Of a DNA stretch of 64,000 nt, positions 1-7,947 are shown in pieces (within the stretch, counting starts at the first letter, position 1; each line of letters begins with the position of its first letter). Both the position numbers and the translations under genes were made by a program. The notes beneath the pieces are model-generated. The model was not told where the DNA came from, ran no database searches, and worked only from the letters and a program-made list of their open reading frames with translations. Origin of the DNA: Microbacterium sp. MYb45. Lineage in GTDB: Bacteria > Actinomycetota > Actinomycetes > Actinomycetales > Microbacteriaceae. The stretch covers positions 35,371 through 99,370 of the forward strand of contig NZ_PCPG01000013.1 in assembly GCF_002979655.1 (NCBI RefSeq). Direction: 5' to 3'.

Positions 1-3
1 TAG

Positions 4-1221
4 ATGCCTCTACAAATTCCGGATCCCGTTCTCGGCGCCTGGACGAAGGGCTTCCCGGCGCATGCTGCGGGACTCCGACTCTCGGAGGTCGCGGGCGCCG
101 ATCTGCGCCTCTCCGACCTGGTCACTCCGGTGCTCACGGTGCATGAGGGCGCACTCGCGCACAACGAGGGGACCGTCTTCGCATGGGCGCGGGAGCAGGG
201 GGTGCTGCTCGCGCCCCACGGCAAGACCACGATGGCGCCGGCCCTCTGGCAGCGGCTCCTCGATGCGGGCGCGTGGGGCATCTCGGTCGCGACACCGTGG
301 CAGGCCGAGGTCGCCGTCGACGCCGGTGTCCCGACGGTGCTGATCGCCAATGGCGTCACGGATGCCGCGGCGGTGCGCCGCCTGAGCGCACTGCTCGCCG
401 CCGATGACGGGCTGCGGGTGCTGTGCTGGGCGGATTCCCTCGCCGGCGTCGCGATCCTGGCGGACGGGATGCGCGGTGCTGAGCGGCCGCTCGACGTGCT
501 CGTCGAGCTCGGCGGCGCGCAGGGCCGCACCGGCGCCCGCAGCGTGGAGGAGGGCGAGCGGATCGCGCAGGCGATCTCGGAGGCTCCCGGGCTGCGACTC
601 GCCGGTGTCGCCGGGTACGAAGGTCCGTTCGGGCCGGATCGCAGCGACGCTTCCGTCGCGGCCGTCGACGCGTATCTCCGGACGATCGTCGAGCTGCACA
701 CGCGCCTGGTGTACCCCGCGGACATCCGCCCTGTGCTCAGTGCGGGCGGCAGCTCGTTCCCCGATCGGGCTGCCACGGTACTCGCGCCCCAGGGCGCGGA
801 GGCCGACGTCGTCCTGCGGTCGGGTGCCTTCCAGATCCACGACGACGGGTTCTACTCCCGCATGTCGCCGTTCGGCCCGTTGACCGGAACCGCGCCACTT
901 CGTTCGGCGATGCACGCCTGGTCGCGTGTCGTCTCGCAGCCGGAAGAGGGCCTCGCCCTGTTGGATGCGGGCCGTCGCGACGTGCCGTTCGATCTCGATC
1001 TGCCGGTCCCGCAGTCGGTCGACGGTGAGATCACGGCGCTCAACGATCAGCATGCGTTCCTGCGGCTCGCGGACGGCGCTTCGGCGGGGGTCGGCGACGT
1101 GGTGCGTCTGGGCCTCTCGCACCCGTGCACGGCGTTCGACAAGTGGCGGGTGGTCGCCGTGATCGACGATCCCGACGCGGATGACCCGCGCGTGATCGGG
1201 GCGGTCGCGACATGCTTCTGA
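4..1221 (+). CDS. PLP-dependent D-serine deaminase-like / amino acid deaminase (DSD1 type)
   Basis: Fold-type III PLP enzyme of the D-threonine aldolase / D-serine dehydratase group (alanine-racemase N-domain plus C-terminal domain), 405 aa. The N-terminal segment PHGKTTMAP places the Schiff-base lysine at K74; H373 and C375 in the C-terminal SHPC motif match the family's zinc ligands. A stop codon directly precedes the ATG, so the gene is complete and probably coupled to a gene outside the window. It overlaps the D-aminoacylase/GH20 gene by 10 bp. Family knowledge: these enzymes deaminate or cleave D-serine, D-threonine or related beta-hydroxy D-amino acids; the exact substrate cannot be read from sequence. 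Context suggests it uses D-amino acids released by the next gene product. Confidence 0.88.
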   Translation: MPLQIPDPVLGAWTKGFPAHAAGLRLSEVAGADLRLSDLVTPVLTVHEGALAHNEGTVFAWAREQGVLLAPHGKTTMAPALWQRLLDAGAWGISVATPWQAEVAVDAGVPTVLIANGVTDAAAVRRLSALLAADDGLRVLCWADSLAGVAILADGMRGAERPLDVLVELGGAQGRTGARSVEEGERIAQAISEAPGLRLAGVAGYEGPFGPDRSDASVAAVDAYLRTIVELHTRLVYPADIRPVLSAGGSSFPDRAATVLAPQGAEADVVLRSGAFQIHDDGFYSRMSPFGPLTGTAPLRSAMHAWSRVVSQPEEGLALLDAGRRDVPFDLDLPVPQSVDGEITALNDQHAFLRLADGASAGVGDVVRLGLSHPCTAFDKWRVVAVIDDPDADDPRVIGAVATCF

Positions 1222-4200
1222 GTGCGGAGAAGGCGGCGGCCGACCTGGTGCGGGTCTACCGCGGAGCGACAGTCGTCGACGGGACGGGGGCGGCGCGCTA
1301 CGTGGCCGACGTCGCCGTCGAGGGTGCCCGGGTGGCCGCGGTGCTGACGAGCGAGGCGGCGGAGAGCCTCGAGCTTCCGGATGGCGCGACGGAGATCGAT
1401 GCGGCCGGCCTGGTGCTGGCCCCGGGATTCATCGACATGCACGCGCACAGCGACCTCGCCGTGCTGAGCGGCGCTGCCCACGAAGCGAAGATCCGGCAGG
1501 GGGTCACCACCGAAGTGCTCGGTCAGGACGGCCTCGGCTACGCCCCGTTGGACGACCGCGCGGCCGCCGTCATCCCCGGCCAGATCGCCGGGTGGAACGG
1601 GATGCCGGCCGAGGTGCCGTGGCGGACCGTGGACGACCTGCTCGCCGCGATCGATGCCGCGACGGTGGCGAACGCGGCGGTCCTCGTGCCGCAGGGGAAC
1701 CTGAGGATGATGGTCGTCGGGCACGAGAACCGTCCGGCCACAGCCGCCGAGATCGCTGCGATGGCCGATCTGCTCGGCGCGGCGTTGGATTCCGGTGCGT
1801 TCGGGATGTCGAGCGGCCTCACCTATACGCCGGGGATGTACGCCGACACGGCGGAGCTCGAGGCACTGTGCCGCGTGGTCGCGGAGCGTGGTGGCTACTG
1901 GGCGCCGCACACCCGCAGCTACGGCGGGGGAGCGCTCGACGCCTACCGGGAGGCGCTCGATATCGGCCGTCGCACCGGGTGTCCCGTCCACCTCACCCAC
2001 GCCACAATGAACTTCACCCCGAACCGGGGGCGGGCAGCGGAGCTTCTCACCCTGATCGACGAGGCCATCGCGGATGGCGTCGACGTGACCCTGGACACCT
2101 ATCCCTATCTGCCGGGAGCCACCACGCTCGCTGCCCTGCTGCCGAGCAGGCTCGCCGCGACGGGCGACCTGTTGCGTGCCGTCGCCGAGCTCGACGCGGC
2201 CGGTCGGGAGGCGGTCCGCGTGGAGCTCGAGGAGGTCGGCTGTGACGGCTTCCACGGCGAGAGGGCCGACTGGACGCAGATCCAGATCTCCGGCACGGCC
2301 CATCCTGACCTGGTCGACCTGGTCGGTCGGACGGTCGCCGAGATCGCCGAGACCACGGGGCGTCGAGCCGTCGATGTCGTGCTCGACACGATCATCGCCG
2401 ATGCCGGGGCCACCGGCATCCTGATGCACATCGGCGATGAGGAGAACGTCCGCGCGATCATGCGCCACCCGCAGCACACCGGCGGAAGCGACGGCATCCT
2501 GATCGGTGCGCGGCCGCACCCCCGTGGCCGGGGCACGTTCCCGCGCTATTTCGGACACTACGTGCGCGAGCTCGGCATCCTCACGCTGGAGGAGGCGGTT
2601 CAGCACCTGGCGGGTACACCGGCCAGACGGCTGGGCCTCGACCGCGACGATGCTCCGCGCGGTGTGATCCGCTCCGGCGCGACCGCCGACCTGGTGCTCT
2701 TCGATCCCGAGACCATCGCCGCCGGCGCGACCTTCGACGAGCCGTTCACCCCACCGCTCGGCATCGTCGAGGTGCTGGTCGGCGGAGTGCCCGTGGTCTC
2801 CGACGGCGAGCCCACCGGTGCCACGCCGGGGCGGGCGCTGCGGATGCCGCCGGTGGCCCATCGAGCCACGGTGCCGCGCATCGACGCACGCATCGACCCG
2901 CTGGCAACAGGTTTCGCTTGGTCGGACGAGACACCCGTGCTCGCCACCGCGGAGCTCGCCACCGTTGCGGGCCGGCTGGGTGGAGTCGGTCGCGACGACG
3001 GACGGCCGGGCATCCGCCTCGTGGTCGATGAGACGCTCGGCGCCGATGCCGCAGCGGCGGGTCGCATCGCACCGGAGGCGTTCCGCGTGAGTGTGAGCGC
3101 CTCGGGCATCGAGGTCCGGGGTGCGAGTCCTGCCGGCGTGTACCGGGGTGCCACGGTGCTGCGGCAGCTCCGTGACCCGGACGGAGCGACGACGCCGATT
3201 CCGGCCGGAGTCTGGGAGGGAGCGCCCGCCTATGCGTGGCGAGGCGCGATGCTCGACGTCGCACGTCACTTCCGGACCGTGGAAGAGGTCCGTCGTCTCA
3301 TCGACCAGCTCGCGGATCACCATCTCAACGTCCTGCACCTGCATCTCTCGGATGACCAGGGCTGGCGGTTCGAGGTGCCGGGCTTCCCCCGCCTCACCGA
3401 GATCGGTGCCCGTCGCGCAGCGACGCAGCGCGGCCACGGTCCGCTCGCGACTGTCGAGCCCGGCGTCCATGAGGGCTTCTACACGACCGCCGAGTTGCGT
3501 GATCTCGTGAGGTACGCCGCCGAACGCTTCGTCACGCTCGTCCCGGAGGTCGAACTCCCCGGTCACGTGCAGGCCGCGCTCGCCGCCTATCCCGAGCTCG
3601 GGAACACCGACGTCGGCGACCCGGTCGAGTCGCCGTGGGAGCGGTTCGGCGTGAACCCGCGCACGCTCGCGCCCACCGAGGCCTCGCTGGCCTTCGGGCG
3701 CGCGGCCATCGACGCGCTGTGCGACGTGTTCGACTCGGAGTGGATCGGCATCGGCGGTGACGAGGTCCCGGTGACCGAGTGGGCGCAGAGCGCCGCGGCC
3801 GCCGCGCGTATGCAGGAGCTCGGACTCGCCACCGCGCACGACGTGCAGCCGTGGTTCACGGCCCATTTCGTCGCTCACGTACGCGCCAGAGGTCGCACGG
3901 CGCTGGCGTGGGACGAGGTGCTCGAGGGTGACGTGCCCGACGGCGTCCGGATTCTCGCATGGCGTGGCCCGGTCGCGATGCGCGCGGCTCTCTCGCGGGG
4001 CATCGAGGTCGTGGCCTGCCCCGACCTCGAGGCGTACCTCGACTACCCGCAGTCCGAATCCGCGGAGGAGCCCATCAGGGTCGGCCCGCCACTGACGATC
4101 GAGCGGGCGTACACCCTGCGCGTCGAGGACGGAGCCGTCGGCGGTCAGGCCAACGTCTGGAGCGAGCATCTGCCCACCCGTGATCGGGTCGACTTCGCGA

Positions 4201-4475
4201 TGTTCCCTCGTCTGTCGGCGATCGCCGAGCGGCTTTGGGAGGGTGGTGACCCGGCACCGTTTGCGGACTTCGGTCGACGTCTGCCGACGCAGCTGCGCCG
4301 TCTCCGCGCGGCGGGGGTGCGGTATCGTCCACTGGACGGACCTGCACCCGATCAGCGTCGCCCCGGAGTGCCCGGCAAACCACTCACGGTCGAGGCACGC
4401 GAGCGCATCGTCGCCGGTCTGGTGACGCGGCTTCTCGAGCGTTCGAAGGACACCTCCGCCGAGCTTCGAAAGTAA
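1212..4475 (+). CDS. Fusion: N-acyl-D-amino-acid deacylase + GH20 beta-N-acetylhexosaminidase
   Basis: One uninterrupted 1087-aa frame joining two enzymes that are normally separate. Residues 1 to about 540 are a D-aminoacylase amidohydrolase: H77 and H79 in the first metal motif, later PHTR and LTHA histidines and a GGSDG aspartate. The bridging cysteine known from Alcaligenes D-aminoacylase is replaced by D106 (GQDG). Residues about 545-1087 are a GH20 hexosaminidase: small N-domain, MLDVARHF at about 680, catalytic pair D850-E851 in IGGDEV. There is no signal peptide, so it should act in the cytoplasm on imported fragments. The ATG lies in the end of the upstream gene (10-bp overlap). M545 could in principle start a separate hexosaminidase, but no stop separates the halves. 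Confidence 0.9.
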   Translation: MLLSAEKAAADLVRVYRGATVVDGTGAARYVADVAVEGARVAAVLTSEAAESLELPDGATEIDAAGLVLAPGFIDMHAHSDLAVLSGAAHEAKIRQGVTTEVLGQDGLGYAPLDDRAAAVIPGQIAGWNGMPAEVPWRTVDDLLAAIDAATVANAAVLVPQGNLRMMVVGHENRPATAAEIAAMADLLGAALDSGAFGMSSGLTYTPGMYADTAELEALCRVVAERGGYWAPHTRSYGGGALDAYREALDIGRRTGCPVHLTHATMNFTPNRGRAAELLTLIDEAIADGVDVTLDTYPYLPGATTLAALLPSRLAATGDLLRAVAELDAAGREAVRVELEEVGCDGFHGERADWTQIQISGTAHPDLVDLVGRTVAEIAETTGRRAVDVVLDTIIADAGATGILMHIGDEENVRAIMRHPQHTGGSDGILIGARPHPRGRGTFPRYFGHYVRELGILTLEEAVQHLAGTPARRLGLDRDDAPRGVIRSGATADLVLFDPETIAAGATFDEPFTPPLGIVEVLVGGVPVVSDGEPTGATPGRALRMPPVAHRATVPRIDARIDPLATGFAWSDETPVLATAELATVAGRLGGVGRDDGRPGIRLVVDETLGADAAAAGRIAPEAFRVSVSASGIEVRGASPAGVYRGATVLRQLRDPDGATTPIPAGVWEGAPAYAWRGAMLDVARHFRTVEEVRRLIDQLADHHLNVLHLHLSDDQGWRFEVPGFPRLTEIGARRAATQRGHGPLATVEPGVHEGFYTTAELRDLVRYAAERFVTLVPEVELPGHVQAALAAYPELGNTDVGDPVESPWERFGVNPRTLAPTEASLAFGRAAIDALCDVFDSEWIGIGGDEVPVTEWAQSAAAAARMQELGLATAHDVQPWFTAHFVAHVRARGRTALAWDEVLEGDVPDGVRILAWRGPVAMRAALSRGIEVVACPDLEAYLDYPQSESAEEPIRVGPPLTIERAYTLRVEDGAVGGQANVWSEHLPTRDRVDFAMFPRLSAIAERLWEGGDPAPFADFGRRLPTQLRRLRAAGVRYRPLDGPAPDQRRPGVPGKPLTVEARERIVAGLVTRLLERSKDTSAELRK

Positions 4476-4528
4476 TGTAACGTTTCGGTAACCCTCCTCG
4501 CGCGACCGCGGGGAGAGGTTGCACAAAT

Positions 4529-4553
4529 TTTGTTCGTAAGGTCTACTAACAAA
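4529..4553 (+). promoter_or_regulatory. Palindromic operator abutting the ROK repressor start
   Basis: Inverted repeat TTTGTTCGTA, 5-bp spacer, TACTAACAAA: the arms pair at 9 of 10 positions and the site ends one base before the ATG at 4555. Position and AT-rich TTTGTT/AACAAA arms resemble operators of ROK/XylR-type repressors. Inference: autoregulation by the adjacent ROK protein and control of the downstream kinase-nagB genes. A weak RBS is overlapped, so binding would also block translation initiation. Confidence 0.65.
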
Positions 4554-4554
4554 C

Positions 4555-5742
4555 ATGTCCGTTTCGGATGAACAGCGTCCCGCGCCGCCGGTAGAGTACC
4601 TCGGCGCGAACACGCATGCCTTCGGCCCGGGGCGCCACCTGCGCTCGCGCGCGAAAGTGCTTCCCGAGCATGCACGCGGCCACAACCGTGCACTCGTGCT
4701 GCAGACGCTGTATCACGCCGGTGCGATGAGTCGTGCGGATCTCTCGCGAGAGACCGGGCTGACCCGAGTCACGATCTCCGACCTGGTCGCCGAATTCATC
4801 GCCGACGGCATCGTCATCGAGATGGGCGTCCGCGAGGCCGTAGGTCCGGGCAAGCCGCCCATCCTGATCGACATCGACCGTGTCGGCCACCAGATCCTCG
4901 GCCTCGATCTCTCGGGTCCCAGCGCTTTCACCGGCGCGGTGCTGAGCCTCGACGGCGACGTGCTCGAACGGCGTGAGGTGCCGCGGCCGGACTCGCCCGA
5001 CGGCGAAGCGGCGTACGCGGCCCTGCACGAGCTCGCCAAGACTCTGGTCGCCGCTTCCACGCAGCCGCTGCTCGGCGTCGGCATCGGAACTCCCGGTGTC
5101 GTGCGGCCCGATGGACTCGTCCTCAGCTCGCCGAACCTCGGCTGGACGAACTTCCCGCTCGAGGCGAAGCTCGGCATCGACCTGGATCTGCCCGTCCTCG
5201 CCAGGAACGACGCCAACGCGGCGGTGCTCGCCGAATACACGTTCGGGGACGCGAAGGCCGACTTCATGCTGATCAAGATCGGCAAGGGCGTCGGTGCCGG
5301 GCTCATCACCGGCAGCCAGCCGCTGCTGGGCAGCCGCTTCGCGGCGGGGGAGATCGGGCACGTCGTCGTCGGCACCGACGGCGGTCCCCGATGCGCCTGC
5401 GGCAAGGACGGCTGTCTCGAAGCGTGGCTGAGCGTCAGCCGCCTGCGTGCGGCGCTGGAGTCCGAACCCGACGCTCGCGACGAGATCCTGCGCGACGCCG
5501 GAACGCGGATGGCGATCGCCGTCGCTCCGATCGTCGCTGCTCTCGATCTCTCCGAGGTCGTGCTCTCCGGCCCCGCAGATCTGCTCGACGGCATCCTGAT
5601 CGATGCCGCGATCGAGACGCTGCACGCCCGCACGCTCGAGGGCGTGTTCGAGGACGTAGTCGTGCGCCGGACCCACCAGGAGGACATCGTCCTGCGCGGC
5701 GCCGCCGTCATGGTGCTCTCCGGCCAGTTGGGCGTGTCGTGA
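4555..5742 (+). CDS. ROK-family transcriptional regulator (NagC/Mlc-like)
   Basis: 395 aa. An N-terminal winged helix-turn-helix lies at about residues 45-95 (MSRADLSRETGLTRVTISDL), followed by a ROK sugar-binding/kinase-fold domain with the Cys-rich CACGKDGC zinc motif. Family knowledge: ROK repressors such as NagC, Mlc and XylR bind a sugar or sugar phosphate through the kinase-like domain. It sits between the D-aminoacylase/GH20 fusion and the kinase/nagB genes, so GlcNAc, GlcNAc-6-P or a related amino sugar is the probable effector. A 25-bp palindrome immediately before the ATG is a likely autoregulatory operator. ATG chosen because the palindrome and the first in-frame ATG coincide. Confidence 0.9.
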   Translation: MSVSDEQRPAPPVEYLGANTHAFGPGRHLRSRAKVLPEHARGHNRALVLQTLYHAGAMSRADLSRETGLTRVTISDLVAEFIADGIVIEMGVREAVGPGKPPILIDIDRVGHQILGLDLSGPSAFTGAVLSLDGDVLERREVPRPDSPDGEAAYAALHELAKTLVAASTQPLLGVGIGTPGVVRPDGLVLSSPNLGWTNFPLEAKLGIDLDLPVLARNDANAAVLAEYTFGDAKADFMLIKIGKGVGAGLITGSQPLLGSRFAAGEIGHVVVGTDGGPRCACGKDGCLEAWLSVSRLRAALESEPDARDEILRDAGTRMAIAVAPIVAALDLSEVVLSGPADLLDGILIDAAIETLHARTLEGVFEDVVVRRTHQEDIVLRGAAVMVLSGQLGVS

Positions 5743-5785
5743 CGCTCCCCTTCGCCACCGCGGAGACCGCGGGGAGCAGCATCCG

Positions 5786-6751
5786 ATGAGTGATGCGCGT
5801 GCTGCCGACCCCGCCGGTCGGCGGATTCGAGTGGGCCTGGACGTCGGCGGTACCAAGATCGACGCCGTGGCTGTAGACCCTTCCGGGGAGATCATCGGCC
5901 GACTCCGCCGGGTCACCGGCTGGGGAGACGATGCCGTCGTCGAGAGCATCGTGACGGCTGTCAGCGGGCTCGCCGATGACGTCGGATTGTCGCTGTCGGA
6001 CATCGGCTCCGTCGGAATCGGCATCCCCGGGCTGGTCGACGCCGACGCCGGCCGCGTCGATCATGCGGTCAACCTCGGCGTGGAATCCCTCGATCTCGCC
6101 GACCGTGCCGAACAGGCGCTCGGCATGCCGTTCCGTGTGGAGAACGATGTGAAGGCGGCCGCACTCGGTGCGGCGGCCCTGAGCGGGGTTACCGGGTCGA
6201 TGGCATATCTCAACCTCGGCACCGGCGTCGCCGCCGGCATCGTGATCGACGGCCGCATCTGGCGCGGGGCCCGTGGCACAGCCGGGGAAGTGGGGCACCT
6301 CTCGGTCGATCCGAAGGGACGCCTGTGCGGATGCGGTCAGCACGGCTGCGTCGAGACGTTCTGCGGCGGCGGAGCGCTCGCCAAGGCCTGGGGTCGCCCG
6401 GGCGCGCTGCCGATCAGAGACATCTTCGACGCCGCGGACGCCGGCGATCCGCTCGCTCTCGCGCTCCGAGAGGACCTGTTCCACGGCGCTGCCGCCGCCG
6501 TTCGTGTGCTCGTGCTCTCGGCCGACGTCGAGACCGTCGTCATCGGAGGAGGACTCACGGCTCTCGGCGACCGCCTGGAGGCCGGCGTGCGTGCGGCGCT
6601 GCATGCCGGCGCCGACGCGTCGCCGTTCATGCGGTCCCTCCGCCTGGATGAGAGAATCGAACTGCTTCCGGCCGGGTCTCCCGCTGCCGCTTTCGGCGCC
6701 GCACTGGTCGGCGCATCCATCACCGAGAAGGAGATCGTCCCGCATGGCTGA
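5786..6751 (+). CDS. ROK-family sugar kinase (N-acetylglucosamine/glucose kinase type)
   Basis: 321 aa, usual size for a bacterial ROK kinase. The phosphate-binding motif LDVGGTKIDAVAVD lies near the N-terminus and the ROK zinc signature places cysteines at C181, C183 and C188 (CGCGQHGC) after the GEVGH motif. It lacks the HTH of the preceding paralogue, so it is the enzyme rather than a regulator. It overlaps nagB by 8 bp, which couples them. Expected reaction: ATP-dependent phosphorylation of an amino sugar (GlcNAc or ManNAc) at C6 to feed NagA and NagB; glucokinase activity cannot be excluded from sequence. Confidence 0.88.
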   Translation: MSDARAADPAGRRIRVGLDVGGTKIDAVAVDPSGEIIGRLRRVTGWGDDAVVESIVTAVSGLADDVGLSLSDIGSVGIGIPGLVDADAGRVDHAVNLGVESLDLADRAEQALGMPFRVENDVKAAALGAAALSGVTGSMAYLNLGTGVAAGIVIDGRIWRGARGTAGEVGHLSVDPKGRLCGCGQHGCVETFCGGGALAKAWGRPGALPIRDIFDAADAGDPLALALREDLFHGAAAAVRVLVLSADVETVVIGGGLTALGDRLEAGVRAALHAGADASPFMRSLRLDERIELLPAGSPAAAFGAALVGASITEKEIVPHG

Positions 6752-7523
6752 GGTCGTCATCGTCGAGAATGCCGAGGCCGCAGGCGCCTTGGTCGCCACC
6801 GAGATCGTCGAGCTGATCGAACGCCGGGCGGATGCGGTGCTGGGGCTGGCGACCGGATCCACTCCGCTTCCCGTGTACCAGGCGCTGCGCACGCAGCTCG
6901 CGGGTCGCGACGTCTCGCAGGTGCGCGGCTTCGCGCTCGATGAGTACGTCGGCATCGACCCGTCGCACCCGGAGAGCTACCGCTCCGTGATCACGCGCGA
7001 GGTCGTCGAACCACTCGGTCTCGACCCGCAGCGCATCCACGTTCCCAACGGCGCTCTCGCGACGATCCAGCACGCCGGCGACGACTACGAGGTCGCCATC
7101 GATGCGGCCGGTGGGGTCGACCTGCAGATCCTCGGGATCGGTACCGACGGACACATCGGCTTCAACGAGCCGGGGTCGTCCTTCGCGTCGCGCACCCGGG
7201 TGAAGACGCTCACGGAGCAGACCCGCGAGGACAACGCGCGCTTCTTCGACTCCATCGACGACGTGCCGATGCACTGCATCACGCAGGGGCTCGGCACCAT
7301 CCTGAAGGCGCGGCACCTGGTGCTGCTCGCTTTCGGCGAAGGCAAGGCCGAGGCCGTGGCCGGCGCCGTCGAGGGACCGCTCACCGCGCTCCTTCCGGGC
7401 TCCGCCATCCAGCTGCACCCGCATGCGACGATCGTCGTCGATGAGGCTGCGGCATCGCGTCTCGCTCTTGCCGACTACTACCGCTACACGTTCGCGAACA
7501 AGCCGGCCTGGCAGGGCATCTGA
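6744..7523 (+). CDS. nagB: Glucosamine-6-phosphate deaminase
   Basis: Converts glucosamine-6-P to fructose-6-P and ammonia. The 259-aa protein from ATG 6744 has the full family pattern: LATGSTPLPVY near residue 36, catalytic D66-E67-Y68 (ALDEYVG), and the TDGHIGFNEPGS motif with D135 and H137. The frame stays open much further upstream, but only the start at 6744 gives the standard NagB N-terminus (MAEVVIVENAEAA) and it overlaps the kinase stop by 8 bp. It is the last gene of the + strand amino-sugar operon; its partner nagA is encoded about 5 kb away on the other strand. Confidence 0.95.
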   Translation: MAEVVIVENAEAAGALVATEIVELIERRADAVLGLATGSTPLPVYQALRTQLAGRDVSQVRGFALDEYVGIDPSHPESYRSVITREVVEPLGLDPQRIHVPNGALATIQHAGDDYEVAIDAAGGVDLQILGIGTDGHIGFNEPGSSFASRTRVKTLTEQTREDNARFFDSIDDVPMHCITQGLGTILKARHLVLLAFGEGKAEAVAGAVEGPLTALLPGSAIQLHPHATIVVDEAAASRLALADYYRYTFANKPAWQGI

Positions 7524-7539
7524 CGCCTGCCCGGCGCGT

Positions 7540-7947
7540 TCAGCCCGCCAGCGCGGGCCAGGCGATGGGCAGCAGGTGCTCGACGCTCAGGGGCGCCAGG
7601 GGGAGTGTCGCGACGTCTGCCGGCGTGATCCAACGCAGTTCGGCGAGCTCCGCCTGGACCGTGACGGCTCCGGGGTCGACGGATGTCGCGAAGGCCGCAG
7701 CGACGACACGGTGCCCCGGTTCGTTCGCGGCCGCGGAGATGAAGGTCCCGAGCGGGTGAAGCTCACTCTCGTCGAGCGTGAGTCCCAACTCTTCCTGGAG
7801 CTCGCGGATCAGAGTCTGCACCGCGGATTCGCCCGGCTCGGGCTTGCCTCCCGGCTGCATGAACCGCGTGGTGCCCTGCTTGCGGACGACCAGCACCCGG
7901 CCTTCGGCATCGACGATCACGGCCGCGCTCACATGGATGTCAGGCAT
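7540..7947 (-). CDS. Nudix hydrolase
   Basis: 135-aa protein with a complete Nudix box, GGKPEPGES through RELQEELGL (GX5EX7REUXEEXGU). Start ATG 7947 (MPDIHVSAAVIVD) was chosen because homologous Nudix proteins begin with this beta strand; longer upstream frame is residue-poor in homology and runs into the upstream oxidase gene. It overlaps that gene by 8 bp. Family knowledge: hydrolysis of nucleoside diphosphates linked to another moiety; substrate not predictable. It is convergent with nagB, with only 16 bp between stops. Confidence 0.88.
   Translation of the reverse strand: MPDIHVSAAVIVDAEGRVLVVRKQGTTRFMQPGGKPEPGESAVQTLIRELQEELGLTLDESELHPLGTFISAAANEPGHRVVAAAFATSVDPGAVTVQAELAELRWITPADVATLPLAPLSVEHLLPIAWPALAG

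Noticed and set aside
1047..4685. 1212-aa open frame antisense to the D-aminoacylase/GH20 fusion
   Set aside because: Shadow of GC3-rich coding; Arg/His/Gly-rich translation with no domain, while the + strand has complete enzyme motifs.
6273..7523. Longer nagB reading frame starting inside the ROK kinase gene
   Set aside because: The added 157 residues are Arg/Ser-rich frame-shifted kinase sequence; NagB homology begins exactly at ATG 6744.
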